Shown piece by piece: positions 33,951 to 42,893 of a DNA stretch of 64,000 bases (the first letter of the stretch is position 1; every line of letters starts with the position of its first letter). Source of the stretch: HLUCCA09 sp965277275 (lineage in GTDB: Bacteria; Pseudomonadota; Alphaproteobacteria; Rhodobacterales; Rhodobacteraceae). The translations under genes and the position numbers were made by a program. A model generated the notes under the pieces. It was not told where the DNA came from, made no database searches, and saw only the letters and a list, made by a program, of their open reading frames with translations. The stretch is taken from the NCBI GenBank assembly GCA_965277275.1, contig CBDICG010000002.1, positions 1,922,001-1,986,000 of the forward strand, in the 5' to 3' direction.

Positions 33951-35270
33951 ATGATCCGGTTCTGTTTTGTGGCGCTTCTGGCGGCGTCCCCCGCCGTGGC
34001 CGAAGGTGTGCCCCTGCCGCTGACGGATGACGACTACATAACCGTCGATCTGGACGAGGCGCGGCTGGGCCAGGTTCTGTTCTACGATCCCATCCTGTCG
34101 GGCAACCGCGAGGTGTCGTGCGCGACGTGCCATCACCCCCGCTTTGCCACATCCGACGGGTTGGCGCTGGGCCTTGGGGATGGCGGCATCGGCCTCGGCC
34201 CGGAGCGGCGGGCAGATCCGGAGAACCTGCCCGAGCAGCGCATCCCCCGCAACTCGCCGGCCCTTTTCAACCTCGGCGCGCACGAGGTCACGGTGCTCTT
34301 TCATGACGGGCGGATCGAGGTAGATCCCTCAAGGCCATCCGGCCTACGCACCCCGCTCGAGGACGAAATGGTGGGCGGGTTCGCAAACCTGCTCTCGGCC
34401 CAGACGATGTTCCCCGTGCTGTCGGCGGATGAGATGGGCGGGCACTACCAGGAAAACGAGATTTCGCTTGCCGTCCGCATGGGGCGGATCACCGGGGAAG
34501 GCGGGGCCTGGGATCTCATTTCGGCCCGTGTCGCTGAGATCGACGCCTATGCAGAGGCGTTTTCAGAGGTTTATCCTCATATCCGGGCGGGAGAGGCCAT
34601 CGCCTTTACCGACATATCGAACGCCATCGCCGCTTTCATCGCGTTCGAGTGGCGCTCCGACACCAGCCCGTTTGACGCGCATCTGCGCGGCGAGGCCGAC
34701 CTGACGGAGCCCGCCGCCTCGGGGATGGCGCTCTTTTACGGGCGCGCGGGCTGCGCGGAGTGTCATTCCGGCCCGCTCCTGACGGATCACGGTTTTCACG
34801 CGATGGGGCAGCCGCAGCTTGGCCCGGGCAAGGCGGAGCGTTTCGAGCGCCATCAGAACGATATCGGGCGGATGCGCGTGACCGGCAGGGCGGAAGACGC
34901 CTATGCCTTCCGCACCCCCTCCCTGCGCAACGTCGCCGAGACCGGGCCCTGGGGCCACGCCGGCGCCTTTGCGTCGCTCGGCGCGTTCCTGACGCATCAC
35001 AGCGATCCGGCCCGGGGCCTTGGACACTACACGCCAGCGGTTGCGTTGCCGGAGTTGCCCGGGGCCAAGCCGGATTGGGCGGTGATGGACGATGCAGAGA
35101 TGCGCGAGGCCATCGCGGCGGCCATCGAGCTACGCCCAGCCGTCGCGCTCAGCACCACTGATCGGGAAGCGATTCTGGCGTTTCTGCAGAGCCTCAGCGA
35201 CCCCGTTGCGCTATCAGGACGTCTCGGGATTCCCGACAGCGTGCCGAGCGGGTTGCCTGTCGAGCGCTAG
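33951..35270 (+). CDS. Di-heme cytochrome c peroxidase/MauG-family protein
   Basis: The 439-residue exported protein has a short signal peptide (MIRFCFVALLAASPAVA) and two c-type heme motifs, CATCHH near residue 60 and CAECHS near 270. FRTPSLRNVAETGPWGHAG is a hallmark of the family. It acts in the periplasm, either removing peroxide or modifying a protein. It converges on the FG-GAP/UnbV-like gene with the stops only 3 bp apart; a functional link is possible. Confidence 0.9.
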   Translation: MIRFCFVALLAASPAVAEGVPLPLTDDDYITVDLDEARLGQVLFYDPILSGNREVSCATCHHPRFATSDGLALGLGDGGIGLGPERRADPENLPEQRIPRNSPALFNLGAHEVTVLFHDGRIEVDPSRPSGLRTPLEDEMVGGFANLLSAQTMFPVLSADEMGGHYQENEISLAVRMGRITGEGGAWDLISARVAEIDAYAEAFSEVYPHIRAGEAIAFTDISNAIAAFIAFEWRSDTSPFDAHLRGEADLTEPAASGMALFYGRAGCAECHSGPLLTDHGFHAMGQPQLGPGKAERFERHQNDIGRMRVTGRAEDAYAFRTPSLRNVAETGPWGHAGAFASLGAFLTHHSDPARGLGHYTPAVALPELPGAKPDWAVMDDAEMREAIAAAIELRPAVALSTTDREAILAFLQSLSDPVALSGRLGIPDSVPSGLPVER

Positions 35271-35282
35271 GGGCTAGCGCTC
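35262..35282. terminator. Perfect 9-bp palindrome covering both convergent stop codons
   Basis: GAGCGCTAG, a GGG loop, then CTAGCGCTC. The left arm holds the Glu-Arg-stop end of the peroxidase gene and the right arm, read on the other strand, the identical Glu-Arg-stop end of the FG-GAP/UnbV-like gene. It may end transcription from both sides. Confidence 0.6.
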
Positions 35283-36788
35283 CAGAATGTGCCGGGTGTT
35301 GGCGGCGAACGGCTGCCATGCGCTTGTGTCACCGTCCGGCCAGATCACCCGGACATCAGCGCGTTCCGCCCCGCCCAACCCAAAGTGGACCGGGCCAGCC
35401 TGCCCGCCCGCGTGGCCACCCCCGACGGTCACTTCGCGGGCTTGAACCGCTCCGTCGACGCGCACCTCCAGCCACGCACCCACGGCTTGCGTGTTCGAGC
35501 CCGTCTGGCGCAGTTCCACGCTCAGCCAGTTGCCGGTTCCTTGCGTGGTGTTCTGCCAGAGCTCCATTGGCGCGCGCCGATTGACGACGACGAGATCGAG
35601 CAGGCCGTCCCTGTCGAAATCCGCGAGAGCAGCGCCACGGGCGCGATCGGTCGTCGCGATCCCCGCATCGGCAGCGGCTTCGACGAAGCTGCCCCCTTTC
35701 TGCTGGATCAGTAGGTTGTTCGGATCGTGGATCGCGTTGGAGGGCATCTGGTCGACATTGCCCTTCGCGATAAAGAGATCGAGACGCGTGTCGTTGTTCA
35801 GATCGGCAAACTCGGCGTGCCATCCTGTCGACGGGCGACCATCGTCGCCCGTGTGGGGGCGGTGGGCATAGGTGCCAAGCTCGAAGGGCGCATTGCGCAG
35901 AGTTTCGCCTTCGTTGAATTGCAGGAGCTGATCGCCCATCGAGGTGAGCATGACCTCGGGGAGCCCATCGCCGGTGATGTCCGCGCTCGCGATGCCCATG
36001 CCCCAAAGGGAGACCTTCTCCCACCCGTCCGCCTCGGTGCGGGGCGCGAGCGGCGAGAGGCGCCACATCTCTTCGTAGCCGTCACGCACGTAATAGTGTC
36101 TGTCGTTGGAGATGCGCAGCTCCGGTGAGCCGGTCCGCCGCCAATCCGACACCAGCATCGAGAGGGCGCAATAGCCGGGATCGAGCAGGCGGGGCGCGCC
36201 GTACCCCGCAGGGCCCGGGCGGTGGATTTCGTTGGTATCGCAGGCCTCGAACGGGCCGGAGGGGTTCTCCCGGTCGACATAGTTGCCAACGATCAGGGTG
36301 GGCCAGCTCTGCCCGTGTTCCCACGTTGCGGTGAAGGCGGTGGACCAAGCGTTCCCGCCGTCAAAGCCCCAAGCGGCGGTGGCATCGGAAAAGCCGCACT
36401 CCCCATCGCCCCGCAACAGCAGGTTCGGGCCAACCCGCAGCACCGCCAGATCGAGAAAGCCGTCACTGTCTATGTCGAGCGGGTAGGCGCCCGTCACTCC
36501 GTTAGGTGCCGGATGCACACCGCGTCCGAACCGAAGCGGCGCGCCGGGCTCCGCCGTTTCGTTGATGTAGAGGCGCGCGGGCGCGTCGCCTCCCGCGGCA
36601 AAGATGTCCGGGCGCGCATCGCCGTTGCAATCGAAGACAGCGACCCCACCGCCAACGAAGTGCTCCCATCCCCCGGAATAGACATGCGCGTCCGGCAGGC
36701 CTGCGCGCCGATCCGCAAAGGACGGTTCGGCCCGGACAGGCAGCACGGCCAGACCCGCCAAGAGAAGGGGGAGCGCCGCGCGGATCAT
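35274..36788 (-). CDS. Exported FG-GAP/VCBS repeat protein with ASPIC/UnbV C-terminus
   Basis: The 504-residue protein from ATG 36788 has a signal peptide (IRAALPLLLAGLAVLPVRA). It has FG-GAP-type beta-propeller repeats with calcium-type loops (VFDCNGDARPDIF, DIDSDGFLDLAVL, DFDRDGLLDLVVV) and a C-terminal ASPIC/UnbV module (WLSVELRQTGSNTQAVGAWLEV). Such proteins are often linked to secreted enzymes or copper/heme systems. It overlaps the ROK regulator by ATGA, so both lie on one leftward transcript. Confidence 0.85.
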   Translation of the reverse strand: MIRAALPLLLAGLAVLPVRAEPSFADRRAGLPDAHVYSGGWEHFVGGGVAVFDCNGDARPDIFAAGGDAPARLYINETAEPGAPLRFGRGVHPAPNGVTGAYPLDIDSDGFLDLAVLRVGPNLLLRGDGECGFSDATAAWGFDGGNAWSTAFTATWEHGQSWPTLIVGNYVDRENPSGPFEACDTNEIHRPGPAGYGAPRLLDPGYCALSMLVSDWRRTGSPELRISNDRHYYVRDGYEEMWRLSPLAPRTEADGWEKVSLWGMGIASADITGDGLPEVMLTSMGDQLLQFNEGETLRNAPFELGTYAHRPHTGDDGRPSTGWHAEFADLNNDTRLDLFIAKGNVDQMPSNAIHDPNNLLIQQKGGSFVEAAADAGIATTDRARGAALADFDRDGLLDLVVVNRRAPMELWQNTTQGTGNWLSVELRQTGSNTQAVGAWLEVRVDGAVQAREVTVGGGHAGGQAGPVHFGLGGAERADVRVIWPDGDTSAWQPFAANTRHILER

Positions 36789-38056
36789 TGTGCCGCGATG
36801 TCCTTGCCATGCGACATCAGTCTGTCCGTGAGGGTCGAAAGAGCGAGGGCGGCGGCGCCGTGGGCCCAAAGCATGTCGCCCCAGGCGTGGACCTCGATCT
36901 TCGGCAGCGGGCGATCCGTATTCAGGACGAGGTGCTCCAGCTCGGCCAGAGTGTCGGCGGCATAGAGGTAGTCAAACCGCATCTGCTCGCCGGTCAGGAT
37001 GATCACCTCCGGGTCGAAGAGGTTGATGACATTGGCCAGACCGACGGCCATGAAACGCCCGGCCCGGCGGAAGATCGTGCGCGCGGCGGCGTTGCCGGCC
37101 TTGGCGTGGTCAAAGAGGCTCTCGAGCAGCACTTGCATTGAGCGCGAGTCCTTGTCCGTCCAGTTCAGCGCGGTCGACGCCTCGCGTGCCATGGCGTAGT
37201 CGGCGACGTATGCCTCAAGGCAGCCGCGCTGCCCGCAGCGGCAGAGCGCCCCGTCGAGCTGAACCTTCGTATGGCCAAGCTCCATGCCAAGCTCGTTGGC
37301 CCCGCGATAAAGATCGTGGTTCAGCACGAGGCCCATGCCGACGCCGTATTCGATGGTGACAACGGCAAAGTTCGAGAGAGCACGCCCCTGACCAAACCAG
37401 AGCTCGGCGAGGGTCACGAGATTGGCGTCGTTGTCGACGCTCACGGGAAGGCCGAGGCGCAGGCTGGCGGCGGCGGCAAGGTCGATGTTGCGCTCCAGAA
37501 GGAGCGATGACCAGTAAACGCGCCCCTCGGCATTGCTGATGAATCCGGGCAACCCGATCCCGACACCCGACAGTGCAGAGGGGTCAAGCCCGGCTGCATC
37601 GCAGACTTGTGTCAGGAGCTCTTCGGCCGTGGACAGGATAGCATCGACGTTGCGGGCCTGCCCGCCGTCGAACGCGGCGGCCTCGGCGACGATCTCACCG
37701 GCGAAGGTCATGATCACGGCGGTATGCTCGCGATTGGACAGCTTCAGCCCGGCCACAAAATGCGCCTCGCCGCGCACTCCGAGCGCCACCGGAGGGCGCC
37801 CGCGGCCTGCATCGGAGGCGTCTCGCTGGCCGGTCGTTTCTTCGAGCATCCCTGCGTCGATCAACTCCGAACTCAGGCTCGTGACGGTTGCCGGGCTGAT
37901 CTCCAGCGTCTTTGCGATCTGGATGCGCGGCAGGCGTCCTGCGGCGCGCACGCTCTCAAAGACGCGCTGGCGCAGGGGCCGCGTGGTATGGGACGCGGGC
38001 AGGGCGCTGGGCCCGCATCCGGTAGCTGCCGTCTTGTTTGGAGAGCTCTTCTGCAT
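36785..38056 (-). CDS. xylR: ROK-family transcriptional regulator, XylR-type
   Basis: The 423-residue protein has an N-terminal winged helix (QIAKTLEISPATVTSLSSEL), then a sugar-kinase-like ROK domain with GVGIGLPGFISNAEGRVYW and a zinc motif CRCGQRGCLEAYV. It is divergent from xylFHGBA with 223 bp between the starts, so it is the likely repressor that responds to xylose. Confidence 0.88.
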   Translation of the reverse strand: MQKSSPNKTAATGCGPSALPASHTTRPLRQRVFESVRAAGRLPRIQIAKTLEISPATVTSLSSELIDAGMLEETTGQRDASDAGRGRPPVALGVRGEAHFVAGLKLSNREHTAVIMTFAGEIVAEAAAFDGGQARNVDAILSTAEELLTQVCDAAGLDPSALSGVGIGLPGFISNAEGRVYWSSLLLERNIDLAAAASLRLGLPVSVDNDANLVTLAELWFGQGRALSNFAVVTIEYGVGMGLVLNHDLYRGANELGMELGHTKVQLDGALCRCGQRGCLEAYVADYAMAREASTALNWTDKDSRSMQVLLESLFDHAKAGNAAARTIFRRAGRFMAVGLANVINLFDPEVIILTGEQMRFDYLYAADTLAELEHLVLNTDRPLPKIEVHAWGDMLWAHGAAALALSTLTDRLMSHGKDIAAQ

Positions 38057-38179
38057 CGCCCAGTATTCCTTCGCCTCAAGAATTAATTATTGGCGCAATC
38101 TCTTGTTAAGAGCCTTCCACCCGAAGAATGGGGCTCTGGAGCGCCAAAGTTTGCAGCAGCTTGAGTATTGCGGGCAATA

Positions 38180-38203
38180 AATATTTTGACAACCAAAAAT
38201 ATT
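38180..38203. promoter_or_regulatory. AT-rich dyad, candidate XylR operator
   Basis: AATATTTTG, five bases, then CAAAAATATT forms an imperfect dyad in an otherwise GC-rich region, 76 bp before the xylF start and inside the divergent xylR/xylF gap. ROK regulators bind AT-rich dyads of this type. The binding is inferred. Confidence 0.5.
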
Positions 38204-38279
38204 CACGGCAACGTGTCTGTATTGGCGACGAATCTGTCGTCCTCGGCCCGGGAAGGGGCCGATCAATGGGAGGAAGAAA

Positions 38280-39302
38280 ATGCGTAAGTATGTAATGGCG
38301 GCTGCCGTGGTGGCAGCCGGCGCAGCGCCCGTTTGGGCGCAGGACATCACCGTTGGCGTAAGCTGGTCGAACTTTCAGGAAGAACGCTGGAAGACCGACG
38401 AAGCCGCGATGCAAGCCGCGCTCGAAGCCGCAGGTGCGGGCTATGTCTCGGCGGATGCGCAATCCTCGTCGGCCAAGCAGCTCTCGGACGTGGAAAGCCT
38501 GATCGCCCAGGGCGTCGACGCGCTGATCATCCTCGCGCAGGACGCATCGGCGATCGGCCCGGCCGTGCAGGCCGCAGCGGACGACGGCATCCCTGTCGTC
38601 GCATATGACCGCCTGATCGAGGACCCGCGCGCCTACTACTTGACGTTCGACAATGTCGAGGTTGGCCGGATGCAGGCCCGCGCCGTGTTTGCAGCGCAGC
38701 CCAGCGGCAACTACGTGATGATCAAGGGCTCCGCCCAAGACCCCAATGCAGACTTCCTGCGTGGCGGTCAGCAGGAGATCCTGCAAGCCGCCATCGACGC
38801 GGGCGACATCACCATCGTCGGCGAGGCCTACACGGACGGCTGGCTGCCCGCCAACGCCCAGCGCAACATGGAGCAGCTCCTCACCGCCAACGACAACAAC
38901 GTTGACGCTGTCGTGGCCTCCAACGACGGCACCGCCGGTGGTGTGGTCGCGGCGCTCACCGCACAGGGCATGGAGGGTATCCCTGTCTCCGGCCAGGACG
39001 GCGACCATGCCGCTCTGAACCGCGTCGCGCTCGGCACGCAGACCGTGTCTGTCTGGAAGGACGCGCGCGAGCTGGGCAAGGCCGCCGCGGAGATCGCCGT
39101 GGCGATGGCCGGCGGCACCGGGATGGAAGACATCGACGGCAGCGTGAAGTTCACCACGCCCGGCGGCAACGAGATGAACGCTACGTTCCTCGCTCCGGTC
39201 CCGGTCACGCAGGAGAACCTGTCGCTCGTCGTTGATGCCGGTTGGATCACCCAGGACGCGCTCTGCCAGGGTGTGTCCGGCGGCCCGGCGCCCTGCAACT
39301 GA
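38280..39302 (+). CDS. xylF: D-xylose ABC transporter substrate-binding protein
   Basis: The 340-residue protein has a Sec signal (YVMAAAVVAAGAAPVWA) and the XylF pattern: GVSWSNFQEERWKTDE, VVAYDRLIEDPRAYYLTF, and SGQDGDHAALNRVALGTQ in the sugar-binding cleft. GGAGG lies before the ATG. It is the first gene of the xylose operon, followed by the permease, ATPase, kinase and isomerase. Confidence 0.95.
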   Translation: MRKYVMAAAVVAAGAAPVWAQDITVGVSWSNFQEERWKTDEAAMQAALEAAGAGYVSADAQSSSAKQLSDVESLIAQGVDALIILAQDASAIGPAVQAAADDGIPVVAYDRLIEDPRAYYLTFDNVEVGRMQARAVFAAQPSGNYVMIKGSAQDPNADFLRGGQQEILQAAIDAGDITIVGEAYTDGWLPANAQRNMEQLLTANDNNVDAVVASNDGTAGGVVAALTAQGMEGIPVSGQDGDHAALNRVALGTQTVSVWKDARELGKAAAEIAVAMAGGTGMEDIDGSVKFTTPGGNEMNATFLAPVPVTQENLSLVVDAGWITQDALCQGVSGGPAPCN

Positions 39303-39397
39303 CCTTGCAGCCCTGAGACCAGCGCGCTCCGTTCGCGGAGCGCGCACCCCTGGGCGTCCCGACGCCAGCCCCGTTCCCGTGATCGGAGAATACCCCC

Positions 39398-40696
39398 ATG
39401 TCAGATGCCACTGAGACGGGTGCCGCGCCGCCTGCCAAGAAGAGTCTGCTCGAAAGCCTGGAGATCGACACGCGTTTGCTGGGCATGATCGGCGCCTTCA
39501 TCGTGTTGTGCCTGGTGTTCAACGTCATCACGGAGGGGCGCTTCCTGACCCCCCGCAACATCTTCAACCTGACGATCCAGACCGTCTCTGTTGCCATCAT
39601 GGCAACTGGCATGGTCTTCGTGATCGTGACCCGCCACATTGATCTTTCCGTCGGTTCGCTGCTTGCCACCTGCTCCGCCGTCATGGCGATGACGCAGACG
39701 ATGGTGCTGCCGCAATGGCTGGGGATCGAGCTGGGCTCACCGCTCATCGCCCCGATTGCCATCCTCGTCGGGCTGCTGGTCGGCGCGCTGATTGGCGCCT
39801 TCAATGGCTGGTTGATCGGCTATCTGGCGATCCCGGCCTTTATCGTAACGCTTGGCGGCCTGCTTATCTGGCGCAACGTCGGCTGGTACCTCACCAACGG
39901 CCAGACGATCGGCCCGCTCGACGAAACCTTCCAACTCTTCGGCGGCATCAACGGAACGCTCGGCGAGACCGCCTCGTGGATCGTCGGGGCGATCGCCTGT
40001 GCCGGGGCGCTCTGGGCGCTGGCCGCCGCGCGCCGCAACAAGGTTACGCACGGTTTCCCGGTGAAGCCGATGTGGGCCGAGATCACGCTCAGCGCCATCG
40101 TTGTCGCGGCGATCATGGGGTTCGTTGCAATTCTGAACGCCTACCAGATCCCGACGCGGCGCCTTGAGCGCATGTTCGAAGCGCGCGGCGAGGTCATGCC
40201 GGAAGGGTTCTCGCAGGGCTACGGCATCCCCGTTTCGGTGCTGCTGCTGATCTTCGTCGCGGTCGTAATGACTCTGGTCGCGCAGAAAACCCGGCTTGGC
40301 CGCTACATCTTCGCCACCGGCGGCAACCCAGACGCGGCGGAGCTCTCGGGTATCAACACGCGGATGCTGAACGTGAAGGTCTTCGCGCTGATGGGCTTTC
40401 TCTGCGCCCTCTCGGCGGTCGTCGCCTCCTCGCGCCTGACGTTCCATTCCAACGACATCGGCACGCTCGACGAGCTGCGCGTGATCGCGGCAGCCGTGAT
40501 CGGCGGCACCGCGCTCGCTGGCGGAATCGGGACGATCTACGGCGCCATCCTCGGCGCGCTTATCATGCAGTCCCTGCAATCGGGTATGGCGATGGTCGGG
40601 GTCGATGCGCCATTCCAGAACATCGTCGTCGGCGCTGTGCTCGTCGCAGCCGTGCTGATCGACATCATCTACCGCAAGCGGACGGGAGCGAAATGA
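39398..40696 (+). CDS. xylH: D-xylose ABC transporter permease
   Basis: The 432-residue membrane protein has about 10 helices and the RbsC/XylH family motifs VTRHIDLSVGSLLA, GGLLIWRNVGWYLTNGQT, ATGGNPDAAELSGIN and a C-terminal GGTALAGGIGTIYGAI. It lies 95 bp after xylF and overlaps xylG. Confidence 0.95.
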   Translation: MSDATETGAAPPAKKSLLESLEIDTRLLGMIGAFIVLCLVFNVITEGRFLTPRNIFNLTIQTVSVAIMATGMVFVIVTRHIDLSVGSLLATCSAVMAMTQTMVLPQWLGIELGSPLIAPIAILVGLLVGALIGAFNGWLIGYLAIPAFIVTLGGLLIWRNVGWYLTNGQTIGPLDETFQLFGGINGTLGETASWIVGAIACAGALWALAAARRNKVTHGFPVKPMWAEITLSAIVVAAIMGFVAILNAYQIPTRRLERMFEARGEVMPEGFSQGYGIPVSVLLLIFVAVVMTLVAQKTRLGRYIFATGGNPDAAELSGINTRMLNVKVFALMGFLCALSAVVASSRLTFHSNDIGTLDELRVIAAAVIGGTALAGGIGTIYGAILGALIMQSLQSGMAMVGVDAPFQNIVVGAVLVAAVLIDIIYRKRTGAK

Positions 40697-41457
40697 TGGC
40701 TGAGCGTGGCACACCCATGGTGGAGATGCGCGACATCTCCATCGCTTTCGGCGGGATCAAGGCGGTGGACCGTGTGTCTGTCGATCTCTACCCCGGCGAG
40801 GTCGTCGGCCTTCTGGGCCACAACGGGGCGGGTAAGTCGACCCTGATCAAATGCCTCTCCGGCGCCTATCAGAAAGACGGCGGCGACATCTTCATCAACG
40901 GCGAAAAGGCGGTGATCAACAACCCTCGCGACGCCCGCGCCTACAACATCGAGACGATCTACCAGACGCTCGCGCTCGCGGATAATCTCGATGCCGCGTC
41001 GAACCTTTTCCTCGGCCGCGAACTGACGAATGCCTTCGGGCTGGTCGACGATCCGGCGATGGAGGCCGAGACGCGCAAGATCATGGGTCGCCTGAACCCG
41101 AACTTCAAAAAGTTCTCCGCCCCGGTCTCGGCGCTTTCGGGCGGTCAGCGGCAATCGGTGGCCATCGCCCGCGCCGTCTACTTCAACGCCAAGATCCTGA
41201 TCATGGACGAGCCGACCGCCGCACTCGGCCCGCAGGAAACGCAGATGGTCGCTGAACTCATCGACGAGCTGAAGCGGCAGGGCCTCGGCATCTTCCTCAT
41301 CGACCACGACGTGCACCAGGTGAAGGAGCTGTGCGACCGTGCGGCGGTGATGAAGAACGGCCAGCTCGTGGGCGTCGTGAAGGTCGACGAGGTGAGCGAA
41401 GACGACATCCTCGCCATGATCATCGCCGGCAAGAAGCCCGAGCATCTGGCCGCGTGA
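40693..41457 (+). CDS. xylG: Xylose ABC transporter ATPase, single-domain type
   Basis: The 254-residue protein has one nucleotide-binding domain: Walker A GHNGAGKST near residue 40, signature LSGGQRQSVAIARA near 145, Walker B ILIMDEP. E. coli XylG carries two tandem domains in about 510 residues, so this form must act as a homodimer, as FrcA-type ATPases do. Its start overlaps the xylH stop. Confidence 0.9.
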   Translation: MMAERGTPMVEMRDISIAFGGIKAVDRVSVDLYPGEVVGLLGHNGAGKSTLIKCLSGAYQKDGGDIFINGEKAVINNPRDARAYNIETIYQTLALADNLDAASNLFLGRELTNAFGLVDDPAMEAETRKIMGRLNPNFKKFSAPVSALSGGQRQSVAIARAVYFNAKILIMDEPTAALGPQETQMVAELIDELKRQGLGIFLIDHDVHQVKELCDRAAVMKNGQLVGVVKVDEVSEDDILAMIIAGKKPEHLAA

Positions 41458-42893
41458 TGTATCTCGGGCTCGATCTCGGAACGTCGGGGCTCAAGGGCCT
41501 CCTGATCGACGAAACGCAGGCGGTGGTGGCCGAGGCGACAGCGCCGCTCACGGTGAGTCGGCCCGCGCCCGGCTGGTCGGAGCAAAGCCCGGCGGATTGG
41601 ATCGCTGCCGTCGAAGCGGTGCTGGACCAGCTTTCCGCGGATCGGAGCCTCGCCCCCGTGCGTGCAATCGGCCTGTCAGGGCAGATGCACGGCGCGACGT
41701 TTCTCGACGCCGCCGACCAGGTGCTGCGCCCCTGCATCCTGTGGAATGACACGCGCTCGGCCGACCAGGCCGCCGAGATGGACGCCGATCCGATGTGGCG
41801 CGCGGTCTCGGGCAACATTGTCTTTCCAGGCTTCACCGCGCCCAAGATGCACTGGCTCCGCGCCCATGAGCCCGCGCTGGCGGACAAGGTTGCCAAGGTG
41901 CTCCTGCCCAAGGATTACCTGCGCCTCTGGCTCACGGGCGAGCACGTCAGCGAAATGTCCGACGCCGCCGGGACAAGCTGGCTCGATACTGGCGCGCGCG
42001 ACTGGTCCGATACGTTGCTGTCCGCGTCTGGCCTCTCGCGCGATGCCATGCCCCGGCTGGTGGAAGGCGCCGCCGTGTCCGGTACGTTGCGCGCTGCGTT
42101 GGCGCAGCGCTGGGGCTTCGGCACCGATGTGGTCGTTGCGGGCGGCGGGGGTGACAACGCCGCGACCGCTGTTGGCATGGGCGTGGTCTCCGCCGGGCAG
42201 GCCTTCGTGTCGCTCGGCACATCCGGCGTGCTCTTTGCCGCAAACGACGGGTATCGCCCCGACGCGGCCACCGCCGTGCATACCTTTTGCCATGCGTTGC
42301 CGGGCACCTGGCACCAGATGGGCGTGATCCTTGCCGCTACCGACGCGCTGAATTGGTTCGCCGCGCTGACAGGGTCTACTCCCGAAGCCCTCACCGCCGA
42401 TCTCGGCCCCGCCGAAGCCCCCGGCCGCACGCTCTTCCTGCCCTACCTCGGAGGCGAGCGCACACCGCTCAACAATGCCGCCGTGCGGGGCGCCTTCATT
42501 GGCCTCGAGCACGCCACGGATCGCGCCGCCGCCACCCGCGCCGTGCTCGAAGGCGTTGCCTTTGCCCTGCGCGACTGCCGTGATGCCCTCGCCGCCACCG
42601 GGACCGAGATCGACACGCTGATCGGCGCTGGCGGTGGAAGCCGCTCCCAGACCTGGCTCGAAACCGTCGCAACCGCGCTCGATACCCCGATCCAGATCCC
42701 GGAAGCCGGCGACTACGGAGCCGCCTACGGTGCGGCCCGCCTCGGGATGATGGCCGATACGGGCGACATCGGCCTCGCCACCCCGCCCCCGATCCTGCGC
42801 ACGATCGCCCCCCGCGCCGACCTCACATCCGCCTTCGACGATGCCGCCGCCCGCTACCGCGCCGCGGCCCAAGCCATGGTGACCCTCGCATGA
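41457..42893 (+). CDS. xylB: Xylulokinase
   Basis: The 478-residue FGGY kinase from ATG 41457 phosphorylates D-xylulose. It has the N-terminal phosphate motif GLDLGTSGLKGLLID, the substrate motif GQMHGATFLD, and SLGTSGVLFAA and GAGGGSRSQTW near the C-terminus. Both ends overlap the neighbours in the operon. Confidence 0.95.
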   Translation: MYLGLDLGTSGLKGLLIDETQAVVAEATAPLTVSRPAPGWSEQSPADWIAAVEAVLDQLSADRSLAPVRAIGLSGQMHGATFLDAADQVLRPCILWNDTRSADQAAEMDADPMWRAVSGNIVFPGFTAPKMHWLRAHEPALADKVAKVLLPKDYLRLWLTGEHVSEMSDAAGTSWLDTGARDWSDTLLSASGLSRDAMPRLVEGAAVSGTLRAALAQRWGFGTDVVVAGGGGDNAATAVGMGVVSAGQAFVSLGTSGVLFAANDGYRPDAATAVHTFCHALPGTWHQMGVILAATDALNWFAALTGSTPEALTADLGPAEAPGRTLFLPYLGGERTPLNNAAVRGAFIGLEHATDRAAATRAVLEGVAFALRDCRDALAATGTEIDTLIGAGGGSRSQTWLETVATALDTPIQIPEAGDYGAAYGAARLGMMADTGDIGLATPPPILRTIAPRADLTSAFDDAAARYRAAAQAMVTLA

